Assembly: GCF_001665605.1 (NCBI RefSeq)
Contig: NZ_LZSV01000026.1
Span: 109,761 to 173,760 of the forward strand
From: Mycobacterium sp. 852014-50255_SCH5639931
GTDB lineage: Bacteria; Actinomycetota; Actinomycetes; Mycobacteriales; Mycobacteriaceae
Direction: 5' to 3'
DNA length: 64,000 nucleotides
Part shown: one piece after another, positions 42,592 to 51,232 of the stretch
How positions within the stretch are numbered: position 1 is the stretch's first letter
Layout of the letters: every line of letters starts with the position of its first letter
Position numbers and translations under genes: made by a program
The notes under the pieces: model-generated
Databases searched by the model: none
Told to the model about the DNA's origin: nothing
Seen by the model: only the letters and a program-made list of their open reading frames with translations

Positions 42592-43460
42592 TAGCCAGCG
42601 AGTAGTTGCTTCAGCTCGGCGCGACCTTCCTCGTCGAGCGGCAGCAGCGGCGGGCGCGGATCCCCGACCGGGAAGCCGAGCAAGTCCAGGCCGGCCTTAA
42701 CGGTGGTGGCCAGTCCCCCGGCGACGATGAACTGCAGCAGCGGCTTGAGGTCGTCGTAGAGGACCTGAGCCTTGTCCAGGTCGCCCGCGCGCACCGCCTC
42801 GTACAGGTCGATGCAGGGCTGGGGCCGCAGATTGGGTGCGGCCGTGCACCATCCGGAGGCGCCGGCTTTGAGGGCGTCGAGCACCAGCGGGTTGCTGCCG
42901 TTGTAGAACGGCAGCCGGCCGCCGGACAGCTCGTCGATGCGCCGCATGCGGGTCAGGTCGCCGGTCGATTCCTTGATCATGGTGACGTTGTCGATGGTCT
43001 CGAACATGCGGACCAGCAGTTCGGGGGGCATGTCGACGCCGCTGGTGGCCGGGTTGTTGTAGGCCATGATCGGGATCGAGATGGCGTCGCTGATGCTGCG
43101 GTAGTGCTGGACGATCTCCCGCTCGCGGAGCTTCCAGTAGGACACCGGCAGGATCATCACCGCGTCGGCGCCGGCCCGCTCGGCGTATCGGGCACGCCGA
43201 ATGGTCTTGGCGGTGGTCACATCTGACACACCGACGATCACGGGCACCCGGCCGCCGACCGTGGCGATGGTGGTGTCGACCACGGCGTCGAATTCGGGTT
43301 CATCGAGATAAGCCAGTTCACCGGTGCTGCCCAGCGGCGCGATCGCATGGACGCCGGAGGAGACGAGCCGATCGACCAGCGCGGCCAGCCGCTCGGTATT
43401 GATGCCTTCGTCGGCGAACGGAGTCACCGGGTAGGCGATGATGCCGTGGATGTCGGGCAC
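42591..43460 (-). CDS. DapA/NanA-family lyase (dihydrodipicolinate synthase-like)
   Basis: A 289-residue TIM-barrel aldolase. Family residues: PVTPFADEGINTERLAALVD, the GSTGELAYLDEPEF loop, MAYNNPATSGVDM, and the Schiff-base Lys in VTMIKESTGDLTRM. True DapA has a Tyr in a G-[IV]-Y-N setting; here the corresponding stretch is MAYNNPAT. A separate DapA is expected elsewhere, so this copy is likelier a catabolic keto-acid or sugar-acid lyase. It follows the class II aldolase gene by 33 bases in the same operon. Confidence 0.88.
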   Translation of the reverse strand: MPDIHGIIAYPVTPFADEGINTERLAALVDRLVSSGVHAIAPLGSTGELAYLDEPEFDAVVDTTIATVGGRVPVIVGVSDVTTAKTIRRARYAERAGADAVMILPVSYWKLREREIVQHYRSISDAISIPIMAYNNPATSGVDMPPELLVRMFETIDNVTMIKESTGDLTRMRRIDELSGGRLPFYNGSNPLVLDALKAGASGWCTAAPNLRPQPCIDLYEAVRAGDLDKAQVLYDDLKPLLQFIVAGGLATTVKAGLDLLGFPVGDPRPPLLPLDEEGRAELKQLLAG

Positions 43461-43493
43461 GGGCGAACTCCTCGAATGTCGTTGTCCAGTGGC

Positions 43494-44279
43494 TTAATCG
43501 GTGAGCGCATCCGGATGCCGGGCCAGGGCCCGCCGGGCGTAGTAGGCGAAGTTGGCGCGGCTGCGCTGGGGCGAAAGCGTCCAGTCGTGGGCCTCGCGGG
43601 CCAGTGTCTCGGGCAGCTCTTTGACGGCGCCGGCGGCCATGGCGGCCAGCTGCAGCTTGGCGGCGCGCTCGATCAGCACCGACAACGAACACGCTTCTTC
43701 GATGCTGGCGCCGGCCACCACCTGGCCGTGATGCGCCAGCAGCACCGCCTTCTTGTCGCCGAGGGCCGCGGTGATGATCTCCCCCTCCTCGTTGCCGACC
43801 GGCACACCCGGCCATTCGGCGAGGAAGGCGCAGTCGTCGTAGAGCGGCGTGGTGTCCATGTGGGAGACGACGAGTGGCACCTCCAGCATCGACAGCGCCG
43901 CCACGTGGAACGGGTGGGTGTGCACGATGCATTGCACATCGGGCCGGGCGCGATAGATCCAGCTGTGGAAACGGTTGGCGGGGTTAGGGATTCCATCACC
44001 GTCGAGGACGTTGAGATCCTCGTCCACCAGCAGCAGATTGGCGTCGGTGATCTCGTCGAACCCGAGGCCCAGCCGCTGGGTGTAGTACGTGCCGTCGGCC
44101 TCGGCCCGGGCGGTGATCTGCCCCGCCAGCCCCGAGTCGTGCCCGGCGTCGAACAACGCGCGACAGGTCAGCGCGAGCTTCTGCCGGGTGGTCAGCCGGG
44201 CGTCGGCTTGGGAGGCCGTCAGCTGCTCGGCGGCGCGACGCATCAGTTCGGCTTTGGAGTCGGTGAACGTGCTGGCCAT
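43494..44279 (-). CDS. Class II aldolase/adducin family protein
   Basis: The 261-residue product starts at ATG 44279. Zinc ligands are visible in VHTHPFHVAALS (HxH) and the later His in LLAHHGQVVAGAS; the N-terminal GLAGQITARAEADGTYY segment and the DEITDANLLLVDEDLNVLDGDG strand are typical of the fold. It could be an L-fuculose-phosphate-type aldolase or a decarboxylase-type member. Its start codon abuts an inverted repeat shared with the divergent regulator, so it is probably controlled by it. Confidence 0.88.
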   Translation of the reverse strand: MASTFTDSKAELMRRAAEQLTASQADARLTTRQKLALTCRALFDAGHDSGLAGQITARAEADGTYYTQRLGLGFDEITDANLLLVDEDLNVLDGDGIPNPANRFHSWIYRARPDVQCIVHTHPFHVAALSMLEVPLVVSHMDTTPLYDDCAFLAEWPGVPVGNEEGEIITAALGDKKAVLLAHHGQVVAGASIEEACSLSVLIERAAKLQLAAMAAGAVKELPETLAREAHDWTLSPQRSRANFAYYARRALARHPDALTD

Positions 44280-44316
44280 ATGACACAATGTAACACCATA
44301 GGAAACCTTGTGTCAT
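44280..44316. promoter_or_regulatory. Palindromic operator between aldolase and XRE regulator genes
   Basis: ATGACACAA (44280-44288) and its exact reverse complement TTGTGTCAT (44308-44316) are separated by 19 bases. The left arm touches the aldolase start codon; the right arm is two bases from the GGAGG that serves the regulator start. Binding here would block both divergent genes. The XRE-cupin protein is the obvious ligand (inference). Confidence 0.6.
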
Positions 44317-44330
44317 CGGAGGCATCGTCA

Positions 44331-44864
44331 GTGACAGCACTGCTACGCGCGGTCCGCACCCAACGCGGCCTCACCCTCGAGGCGCTGGCCGAACAGACCG
44401 GGTTGACCAAGAGCTACCTGTCCAAAATCGAACGCCGGCAGAGCACCCCGTCGATCGCGGTGGCCCTCAAGGTGGCCAAGGCCCTCGACGTGGACGTGGG
44501 GCGGTTGTTCTCCGACGAGGCGGCGCAGGAGAAGATCGCCGTCGACCGGGCGCCCGGCGGCGCCGACGGCCAGCGTTATCGGGTGCTGGCGCCGTCGATG
44601 CTGGGTAAATCCATGTCGCCGTTCGTGGTTCGCCCGACCGAAGGGCCGGCCGACGATCCGCACCCCGAGCACGGCGGGCAGGAATTCATGTTCGTGCACG
44701 CGGGCTGTGTCGAACTCGATTACGGCGACCAGAGGTTCACGCTCCACGCGGGCGACAGCGCCTACTTCGACGCGTCGGTCAGCCACACGATCCGAACCGT
44801 CGGCGCCCAACCGGCGGAGGTCGTCGTCGTCGCGCACGAGCCCGGGGCCCGAACCCGGCGCTGA
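44331..44864 (+). CDS. XRE-family regulator with C-terminal cupin domain
   Basis: A 177-residue protein from GTG 44331, chosen because GGAGG lies eight bases upstream. Residues 1-60 are an XRE helix-turn-helix (LTLEALAEQTGLTKSYLSKIERRQSTPSIAVALKVAKALD). Residues 90-175 are a cupin_2 beta barrel (HGGQEFMFVHAGCVELDYGDQRFTLHAGDSAYFDASVSHTIR). This HipB/PuuR-like architecture usually represses nearby catabolic genes and senses a small molecule in the cupin. Confidence 0.92.
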   Translation: MTALLRAVRTQRGLTLEALAEQTGLTKSYLSKIERRQSTPSIAVALKVAKALDVDVGRLFSDEAAQEKIAVDRAPGGADGQRYRVLAPSMLGKSMSPFVVRPTEGPADDPHPEHGGQEFMFVHAGCVELDYGDQRFTLHAGDSAYFDASVSHTIRTVGAQPAEVVVVAHEPGARTRR

Positions 44865-44936
44865 TGCCGATCCGCCATGCGCGCGTCGGGTACGTGTCTT
44901 AGACTTCTACCCCGCCGCACGACGCGAAAGGCTCGT

Positions 44937-46550
44937 ATGTCGGATCTGACGCAGGAGCGCACCGACACCGCGGAGGTGTCGGTCTGGACGCCCTTGCGCA
45001 ATCAGGTTTTCCGCGCCCTGTTCATCGCGCAGTTCGTCTCCAACGTCGGCACCTGGATGCAAAGTGTTGCGGCGCAATGGTTTCTGGTCGAAGGTCACAG
45101 CAGCGCCACCGTCGTGGCACTGGTCCAGACCGCGAGTCTGGGGCCGACGCTCCTGTTGGGATTGTTCGCCGGCGCGCTCGCCGACGTGTTCGACCAGCGG
45201 CGGCTGCTCATGGTGCTGCAGTCGTATGCGGTGGTGGTGGCGCTGGTCCTGGCGGGACTGACCTACTTCGGCCGACTCACCCCGACGGCACTGCTGCTGT
45301 TCACCTTGGCCATCGGCGTCGCCTCCGCGCTGACCGCGCCGGCGTGGCAGGCGATTCAGCCCGAGGTCGTTCCGCGCGAGCAGATCACGGCCGCCGCGAC
45401 TTTGGCCAGCGTCTCGGTGAACATCGCCCGGGTGGTCGGACCCGCCATCGGCGGCGTCGTCCTGGCGTTGGTCGGTCCGGCGGCGGTCTTCGCGATCAAC
45501 GCGATCTCGTTCGTGGGCATCATCATCGCCCTGGCGGCCTGGCGACGGCCGAAACAGATCGCGCCCGTCGAACGAGAACACCTCGGCCAGGCCATCCTCA
45601 CCGGGTTGGCCTACGCGATCAACGGCCCGATCTTTCGCAGGATCCTGCTGCGCGCTGCCCTTTTCGTCTTCCCCGCCTCGGCCCTGTTAGCCCTCTTGCC
45701 GGTGGCCGCCGCCGACACGTGGCACTTGGGAGCCAGTGGCTACGGTGCGGCGCTGGGCGCCATCGGTTGCGGCGCGGTGCTCGCCGTCGCGGTCCCCGCG
45801 CCGTTACGCCAGAGGCTGCCGCCCAACACGCTGCTGGCCGGGTGCGCGGCCGCGTACGGCGCCGCCACACTCGCGGTGGTCTGGCTGCCGTTCACCGCGG
45901 CGGCGCCCTTCCTGGTGTTGTCGGGGATGACCTGGCTGATCACGCTGACGACGTTGAACGCCGCGGCGCAGCTGCATTTGCCGCGCTGGGTCCGGGCCCG
46001 CGGGTTGGCGATGTACCTGCTGGTCTTCACGGGTTCGCAGGCGGTCGGCTCGTATCTCTGGGGCGTGGTCGCCACGCGGGAAGGACTGGGCGTGGCGCTG
46101 ACATTGTCGGCGGCGTTGCTCGGCGTCACCGCCCTCAGCGTCGTGCCGCTCGGGTTGCGGCCGGAAACCGGGAAGCTGAGCCGCGACATTTCGCGGGCGT
46201 GGCCGTCGCCGATGGTCGTGTTCGAACCGTGCCCGAACGACGGACCCGTGCTGGTGACCGTCCGCTATCGAGTCGTGACGGACACCCTGCAGGACTTCGT
46301 CGAGGCGATGAGCGCGGTCAGGCGCTCACGGTTGCGAACGGGAGGCCATAGCTGGGGGCTGTACCACAGCCTGGAACATCCCGACACGGTCCTCGAGAGG
46401 TTCACCGTGCCGTCGTGGACCGAATTCAGCCGGCAATACACCGAACGCTGGTTGGAGTCCGACCACGACGGGGTGGCGAAGGCGGTGGGCTACACCGTCG
46501 ACAACACCCGGCGGCACGAGTACTACCTCGCGTTGCGGGTGCACCGATGA
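44937..46550 (+). CDS. MFS exporter (MFS_3/EntS type) with extra C-terminal domain
   Basis: The 537-residue product starts at ATG 44937. Residues 15 to about 410 are a twelve-helix MFS transporter of the EntS/enterobactin exporter group (NQVFRALFIAQFVSNVGTWMQSVAAQW; LFAGALADVFDQRRLLM for the A motif). From about 430 a soluble domain of about 110 residues follows (VVFEPCPNDGPVLVTVRYRV...FVEAMSAVRRSRLRTGG...HEYYLALRVHR), with the size and strand pattern of a dimeric alpha+beta barrel (ABM-like). This tail is known in some EntS-type proteins. Substrate unknown. Confidence 0.87.
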   Translation: MSDLTQERTDTAEVSVWTPLRNQVFRALFIAQFVSNVGTWMQSVAAQWFLVEGHSSATVVALVQTASLGPTLLLGLFAGALADVFDQRRLLMVLQSYAVVVALVLAGLTYFGRLTPTALLLFTLAIGVASALTAPAWQAIQPEVVPREQITAAATLASVSVNIARVVGPAIGGVVLALVGPAAVFAINAISFVGIIIALAAWRRPKQIAPVEREHLGQAILTGLAYAINGPIFRRILLRAALFVFPASALLALLPVAAADTWHLGASGYGAALGAIGCGAVLAVAVPAPLRQRLPPNTLLAGCAAAYGAATLAVVWLPFTAAAPFLVLSGMTWLITLTTLNAAAQLHLPRWVRARGLAMYLLVFTGSQAVGSYLWGVVATREGLGVALTLSAALLGVTALSVVPLGLRPETGKLSRDISRAWPSPMVVFEPCPNDGPVLVTVRYRVVTDTLQDFVEAMSAVRRSRLRTGGHSWGLYHSLEHPDTVLERFTVPSWTEFSRQYTERWLESDHDGVAKAVGYTVDNTRRHEYYLALRVHR

Positions 46551-46572
46551 GACGCGTCGACGTGTTCGCTAC

Positions 46573-47016
46573 TTACCAGGGCCGCGTCGAGCAGGTGACC
46601 CCGGTGGTGGCGCTCTGCGTCACCACGACCTGGCCGTCGACCGCGATCTGGCACTGAATCTGTGGCGTGTTCGACGAATCGCAGTCCGGCCAGTGACACC
46701 CGCCGCTCGCGTTCACGAACGCCCACTGATTCGGGTCGGCCAGCGTCGTGTTGTACACGAGCGGTTGCCCCGCGCTGAACGCCGTCTGCACGCTGTTCAA
46801 GTACTGCGACGAGTTGGCGTTGAAGGCCGCCTGGCTGGGCGGATCGGTGTTCATGTAGCGGACGTTGCCGGTGAGATTGCCGGTGGTGGTGATCGTGTAG
46901 GTCACCTGGTGGCCGGCAGGGTCCGCAGATGAGGTCGCGGGCGTGACGGCCAGCGCTGCGGCTGCCGCAAACGTCGCCACCGCGACCCCTGTGGTCACTA
47001 TTCGCACGTTCGTCAT
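46573..47016 (-). CDS. Secreted/lipid-anchored-like protein (Rv2576c-like, MmpS/DUF-like)
   Basis: From ATG 47016 a 147-residue product: a hydrophobic leader (VRIVTTGVAVATFAAAAALAVTPATSSA) with a cleavage site near SSA-DP, then a mature region of about 120 residues, beta-rich (VTYTITTTGNLTGNVRYMNTDPPSQ) with four Cys (GCHWPDC, IQCQIA, VTCSTR). No catalytic motif is seen. It matches Rv2576c in place, length and general sequence as remembered, though there it follows Rv2575 directly; here a four-gene block separates them. Confidence 0.78.
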   Translation of the reverse strand: MTNVRIVTTGVAVATFAAAAALAVTPATSSADPAGHQVTYTITTTGNLTGNVRYMNTDPPSQAAFNANSSQYLNSVQTAFSAGQPLVYNTTLADPNQWAFVNASGGCHWPDCDSSNTPQIQCQIAVDGQVVVTQSATTGVTCSTRPW

Positions 47017-47078
47017 ATCGAAAACGCTACCCAATTCGTTACGGGGCTACGCGTGGAAAAGGTCCTTACTATGCATTT

Positions 47079-47924
47079 GTGCCCACTGCCTTCGTTTTGT
47101 CCGGCGGGGCCAGCCTCGGCGCGATTCACGTCGGCATGCTGCTCGCGCTGGCCGACGAAGGGGAACGCCCCGACCTGATCGTCGGGACGTCCGTCGGCGC
47201 GGTCAATGGCGGATGGATCGCCTCACGGCCCGATCGTCCGGGGATTCGAGGACTCGCCGACCTATGGACGTCGTTGTCGCGAAAGGACATCTTCCCGACA
47301 CACCCGATCGCCGGGGCGATGGGCATGCTGGGCCGCCGGCCCCACCTGGTCCCCAACATCGGGTTGCGACGGCTGCTGGCCGACAAATTGGAGTTCAGCA
47401 GGCTCGAGGATGCGCCCATCCCGCTGCACGTGGTGGCCACCGACGTGATCTCCGGCGGCGACGTCCTGCTGTCCTCGGGAAACGCCGTCGACGCGATCGC
47501 CGCGAGCGCCGCCATCCCAGGCGTCTTCCCGCCGGTGCGGGTAAATGGGCGCGACCTGATGGACGGCGGCGTCGTGAACAACGCGCCGGTGTCGCACGCG
47601 GTCGCGTTGGGCGCCGACCGAGTCTGGGTGCTGCCGACCGGCTACTCGTGCGCCCTGCCCGCATCGCCGAAGACCGCGGTCAATATGGCGTTGCACGCCA
47701 TGACCCTCGCCGTGAATCATCGCCTGGCCGTCGACGTCGAGCGCTTCGAGCAAGCGGTCGACCTGCGCGTCATCAGACCGCTATGCCCGGTCGCCATCTC
47801 CGGAGCCGACTTCTCGCACGCCGCAACGCTTATCGAGCAATCGCAGGCGGCCACCCGCGAGTGGCTGGCGGCCCGCCCCCCGGCCACCGGCCAGGCCGCA
47901 TTACTCGAGCCGCACCGCCACTAG
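47079..47924 (+). CDS. Patatin-like phospholipase
   Basis: A 281-residue protein from GTG 47079. It has the glycine-rich oxyanion loop AFVLSGGASLGAIHVGML, the nucleophile elbow IVGTSVGAVNGGW (GxSxG, catalytic Ser) and the Asp of the dyad in DLMDGGVVNNAPVSHA (DGG). These three motifs define patatin acyl hydrolases. There is no signal peptide, so it is likely cytosolic or membrane-associated. I do not recall it between Rv2576c and Rv2577 in M. tuberculosis. Confidence 0.92.
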   Translation: MPTAFVLSGGASLGAIHVGMLLALADEGERPDLIVGTSVGAVNGGWIASRPDRPGIRGLADLWTSLSRKDIFPTHPIAGAMGMLGRRPHLVPNIGLRRLLADKLEFSRLEDAPIPLHVVATDVISGGDVLLSSGNAVDAIAASAAIPGVFPPVRVNGRDLMDGGVVNNAPVSHAVALGADRVWVLPTGYSCALPASPKTAVNMALHAMTLAVNHRLAVDVERFEQAVDLRVIRPLCPVAISGADFSHAATLIEQSQAATREWLAARPPATGQAALLEPHRH

Positions 47925-47972
47925 CGGGCGCCCGTTCCGCGGAGGTTCATCCCACTCGGGTATTAAGCAGGG

Positions 47973-49571
47973 GTGGTCGACGAACCCGCACAGCCCCGCG
48001 GCAGTGCTTCCGCCCCCGGCATCAGTCGCCGCAGATTGTTGACGACCAGCGCGGTCTCGGCCGCCCTCGGGGCGGGCGTGGGCGGCGGGGCCGCCATGTT
48101 GTGGTCGCGCCCCAGCGCGCCCGCCCTCTGGTATCAGCCGAGCCGCAACGGCGCCGCCCCACCGGTGACGGGACTGCACCTGCAATTCGGCCGGCACGCC
48201 GGCTCCGAGGTGGTGGTGTCCTGGCACACCGTGGACGCCGTCCGGAATCCGCGCGTCATGTTCGGCACGCCGACGTCCGGCCTCGGGCAGACGGTGGCGG
48301 CCGAAACCCGCACCTACCGCGACGCCAAGTCCAACACCGAGGTTCGGGTGAACCACGCCCACCTGACGAACCTCACCCCGGACACCGACTACGTGTACGC
48401 CGCGGTGCACGACGGCGCGGAGCCGGAGATGGGCACCATCCGGACCGCCCCGTCTGGGCAAAAGCCCTTTTGCTTCACCAGTTTCGGTGACCAGTCCACG
48501 CCGACGCTGGAGAGGCTGCCAGACGGCACATACGGCACCGACAACATCGGATCGCCCGCCTCCGCCGACACCACCCTGGCGGTCGAGCGGATGGCACCGC
48601 TGTTCAACCTCGTCAACGGCGACCTGTGCTATGCCAACCTCGCTCAAGACCGCATCCGCACGTGGTCGGCCTGGTTCGAGAACAACACGCGGTCGGCGCG
48701 CTACCGGCCCTGGATGCCCGCAGCGGGCAACCACGAAAACGAATTGGGCAACGGCCCAATCGGTTACGGCGCCTATCAGGCATACTTCGCGGTGCCCGAT
48801 TCCGGATCCAGTCCCGAGACCCGCGGCCTGTGGTACTCGTTCACGGCCGGCTCGGTGCGAGTGATCAGCCTAAACAACGACGACGTGGCGTTCCAGGACG
48901 GCGGCAATTTCTACGTACACGGCTACTCGGGCGGTGAGCAGAAGCGTTGGCTGGCAAACGAACTCGCCGCCGCGCGGCGCGACTCCGACATCGATTGGAT
49001 TGTCGTGTGCATGCACCAGACGGCCATCTCCACCGCCGACAAGGCCAACGGTGCCGACCTGGGGATCCGCGAGGAATGGCTCCCGTTGTTCGACGAGCAC
49101 CAGGTCGACCTGGTGGTGTGCGGCCACGAACACCACTACGAGCGGTCGCACCCATTGCGCGGCACGCTGCAGACCGACACCCGAACGCCGATACCCGTGA
49201 CCACCCGCAACGACGTCATCGACTCCACCAAGGGAACGGTGCACGTCGTCATCGGCGGTGGCGGCACGTCGGCGCCCACGAACGGGTTCTTCTTCCCCGA
49301 GCCGCGCTGCCGCGTGTTGACCGGAGTCGGCGCCTTCGACCCGGGGCTCGGACGCAAGGCGCCGATCTACGTCATGGAGGACGCGCCGTGGTCCGCCTTC
49401 CGCGACCGGGACAATCCCTACGGCTTCGCGGCGTTCGAGGTGGACCCCGGCAACCCCGGCGGCAACACGTCGATCAAGGCCACGCATTACGCGCTGAGCG
49501 GGCCGTTCGGCGCGGTGACCGTCGTGGACCGATTCACCCTGACCAAGCCGCGTGCCGACCGGCCGGCGTAG
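47973..49571 (+). CDS. Tat-exported purple acid phosphatase/metallophosphoesterase (Rv2577-like)
   Basis: A 532-residue protein from GTG 47973. A Tat signal SRRRLLTTSAVSAALGAGVGG is at residues 16-36. A fibronectin-like N-domain (about 60-155) leads to the metallophosphoesterase domain: FTSFGDQS, NGDLCYAN, AAGNHENE, VCMHQTAIS and VCGHEHHYERSHP hold the dimetal ligands, including the Tyr of purple acid phosphatases in the GDLCY position. It would hydrolyse phosphomonoesters outside the membrane. The gene ends one base before the convergent radical SAM gene stop. Confidence 0.93.
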   Translation: MVDEPAQPRGSASAPGISRRRLLTTSAVSAALGAGVGGGAAMLWSRPSAPALWYQPSRNGAAPPVTGLHLQFGRHAGSEVVVSWHTVDAVRNPRVMFGTPTSGLGQTVAAETRTYRDAKSNTEVRVNHAHLTNLTPDTDYVYAAVHDGAEPEMGTIRTAPSGQKPFCFTSFGDQSTPTLERLPDGTYGTDNIGSPASADTTLAVERMAPLFNLVNGDLCYANLAQDRIRTWSAWFENNTRSARYRPWMPAAGNHENELGNGPIGYGAYQAYFAVPDSGSSPETRGLWYSFTAGSVRVISLNNDDVAFQDGGNFYVHGYSGGEQKRWLANELAAARRDSDIDWIVVCMHQTAISTADKANGADLGIREEWLPLFDEHQVDLVVCGHEHHYERSHPLRGTLQTDTRTPIPVTTRNDVIDSTKGTVHVVIGGGGTSAPTNGFFFPEPRCRVLTGVGAFDPGLGRKAPIYVMEDAPWSAFRDRDNPYGFAAFEVDPGNPGGNTSIKATHYALSGPFGAVTVVDRFTLTKPRADRPA

Positions 49572-49572
49572 T

Positions 49573-50604
49573 TCAAAAGAGCGTCGCCTGAAGGGGTTCC
49601 GGCTCCACCCGGGTTACCGCAACGGGCTGGCGGAACGAACGCTCGTCGCCGCCCAGCCGGTATTTCGCGACCAGCGGCGCCGCCCGCCCCCGCAGCATCT
49701 CGCGGTAACCGGCCGGCAGATACGCCCCGCGCCGGTACAGCTCGCGATAGCGGCCCACCAGCTCGGGATGCGAGCGGGCCAGCCACGACATGAACCAGCC
49801 GCGGGTCGACCCGCGCAGGTGCAGCCCGAAGACCGTCACGCTGGTGGCTCCCGCGCCCGCGATCTGGCCGAGCAGTCGATCGAGCTGCTCTTTCGAGTCG
49901 GTCAGGTACGGCAGCACGGGCGCCACCATCACATGACAGTTCAGACCGGCCTCGCGGACCGCGGCGATCAGGCCCAGCCGCGCCTGCGGTGTGGGCGTGC
50001 CGGGCTCGACATCTCGATGCAGGTCCGCGTCACCGACCGCCAGCGACACCGCAACCGACAGCGGAACCTGCTGCGCCGCAGCGGCGATCAACGGCAGGTC
50101 GCGGCGCAGCAGCGTGCCCTTGGTCAGGATCGACAGCGGTGTCCCGGATTCGGCGAGGGCGGCGATGATGCCCGGCATCAACGCGTAGCGCCCCTCCGCC
50201 CGCTGGTAGGGGTCGGTGTTGGTGCCCAGCGCGACGGTCTCGCGGCGCCACGACGGCCGCCGCAACTCGCGGCGGAGCACCCCCACGACGTTGGTCTTGA
50301 CGACCACCTGGCTGTCAAAGTCGTTGCCGCAGTTAAAGTCCAGATACTCGTGCGTCGGCCGGGCAAAGCAATAGCGGCAGGCGTGCGAGCAGCCGCGGTA
50401 GCCGTTGACGGTGTATCGGAAGGGCAACGCGGAAGCGTCCGGCACCTTGTTGAGCGCGGACTTGCACAGCACCTCGTGAAAGGTGATCCCCTCGAACTGT
50501 GGGGCACGCACGCTCCGGACAAACCCGATCCGCTGCAACCCCGGCAGCGCCCCGTCCTCGACGGGCTGCCCGTTGACCGCGACGGCCTGGTCCGCCCAGC
50601 GCAT
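49573..50604 (-). CDS. Radical SAM protein (Rv2578c-like, SPL-related)
   Basis: A 343-residue protein with the radical SAM cluster YRGCSHACRYCFARPTH (CxxxCxxC) near residue 80. It continues VALGTNTDPYQRAEGRY, SILTKGTLLRRDL and GLNCHVMVAPVLPYLTDS, the signature of the Rv2578c/spore photoproduct lyase-like radical SAM group. The substrate is unknown. It lies convergent to the phosphatase and ends two bases from it. Confidence 0.9.
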   Translation of the reverse strand: MRWADQAVAVNGQPVEDGALPGLQRIGFVRSVRAPQFEGITFHEVLCKSALNKVPDASALPFRYTVNGYRGCSHACRYCFARPTHEYLDFNCGNDFDSQVVVKTNVVGVLRRELRRPSWRRETVALGTNTDPYQRAEGRYALMPGIIAALAESGTPLSILTKGTLLRRDLPLIAAAAQQVPLSVAVSLAVGDADLHRDVEPGTPTPQARLGLIAAVREAGLNCHVMVAPVLPYLTDSKEQLDRLLGQIAGAGATSVTVFGLHLRGSTRGWFMSWLARSHPELVGRYRELYRRGAYLPAGYREMLRGRAAPLVAKYRLGGDERSFRQPVAVTRVEPEPLQATLF

Positions 50605-50657
50605 GAGCTATTCGAACATTAGTTCGATCCTGAGTCAAGCACCGCGGCGGGCTGGGT

Positions 50658-51077
50658 TCAGATATGACCGGGCACCTCGACGGGTGGCGGCGGAGGCGGT
50701 GGCGGCGGCGGCATCTCGATCGGCGGCGGGGGCATCTCGAGCGGTGGCGGAGCCGGAGGCGGCGACGGGATGGCGTACGGCCCTCCCGCGCATACCGGGT
50801 CGGCGGGCATGCTGATGCAGGAGGGGTCCGCCGGACCCTGCGGCGCGGCGTATGGGCCGCCCTGGCATTGAGCCCACCCAGGCATCCCCGCACATCGGGG
50901 ATCAAAGGGGTTGGTGGGCAGCCCGGGATCGGGGTCGTCCAGCGGAGCGGGCCTACCGGGCACGGCGGCGAAGGCGGGAGCCGCGGCGGCCGGAGCGGTC
51001 GCACCCGCCGAGGCCACTCCGATAAGCGCTGCGGCCACAGCCGTTCCCGTCAGGGCGGTGCGGACTCGTGAAACCAT
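50658..51077 (-). CDS. Proline-rich exported protein
   Basis: From ATG 51077, supported by GGGGGA upstream, a 139-residue product. A signal peptide (TALTGTAVAAALIGVASAGATAPAAAA) is followed by a Cys-containing middle with two near-repeats (CAGMPGWAQCQGGPYAAP and CISMPADPVCAGGPYAIP) and a C-terminal tail of Pro runs (PPPLEMPPPPIEMPPPPPP). The GGPYA(A/I)P repeats with Cys pairs suggest two small disulfide units. Function unknown. It stands, with the next two genes, where M. tuberculosis has dhaA. Confidence 0.72.
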   Translation of the reverse strand: MVSRVRTALTGTAVAAALIGVASAGATAPAAAAPAFAAVPGRPAPLDDPDPGLPTNPFDPRCAGMPGWAQCQGGPYAAPQGPADPSCISMPADPVCAGGPYAIPSPPPAPPPLEMPPPPIEMPPPPPPPPPPVEVPGHI

Positions 51078-51232
51078 CGCTCCCCCTTTTGCGGATGCGA
51101 ATATCGACGCGTCACCGCTTATGATCGCACGCCGCATCGAAGGCGGGTGTGAATCCGGGCATCGCCGAAGGCGAATTCGCGGTCGTAGAGTAAGCGATGA
51201 CCCTGTCGTATCGAACCGGCTGCGAGGCAATT

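Noticed and set aside
42591..43460. Assignment as the housekeeping dapA
   Set aside because: The gene is in a regulated catabolic-type block away from lysine genes; family membership alone does not fix the substrate.
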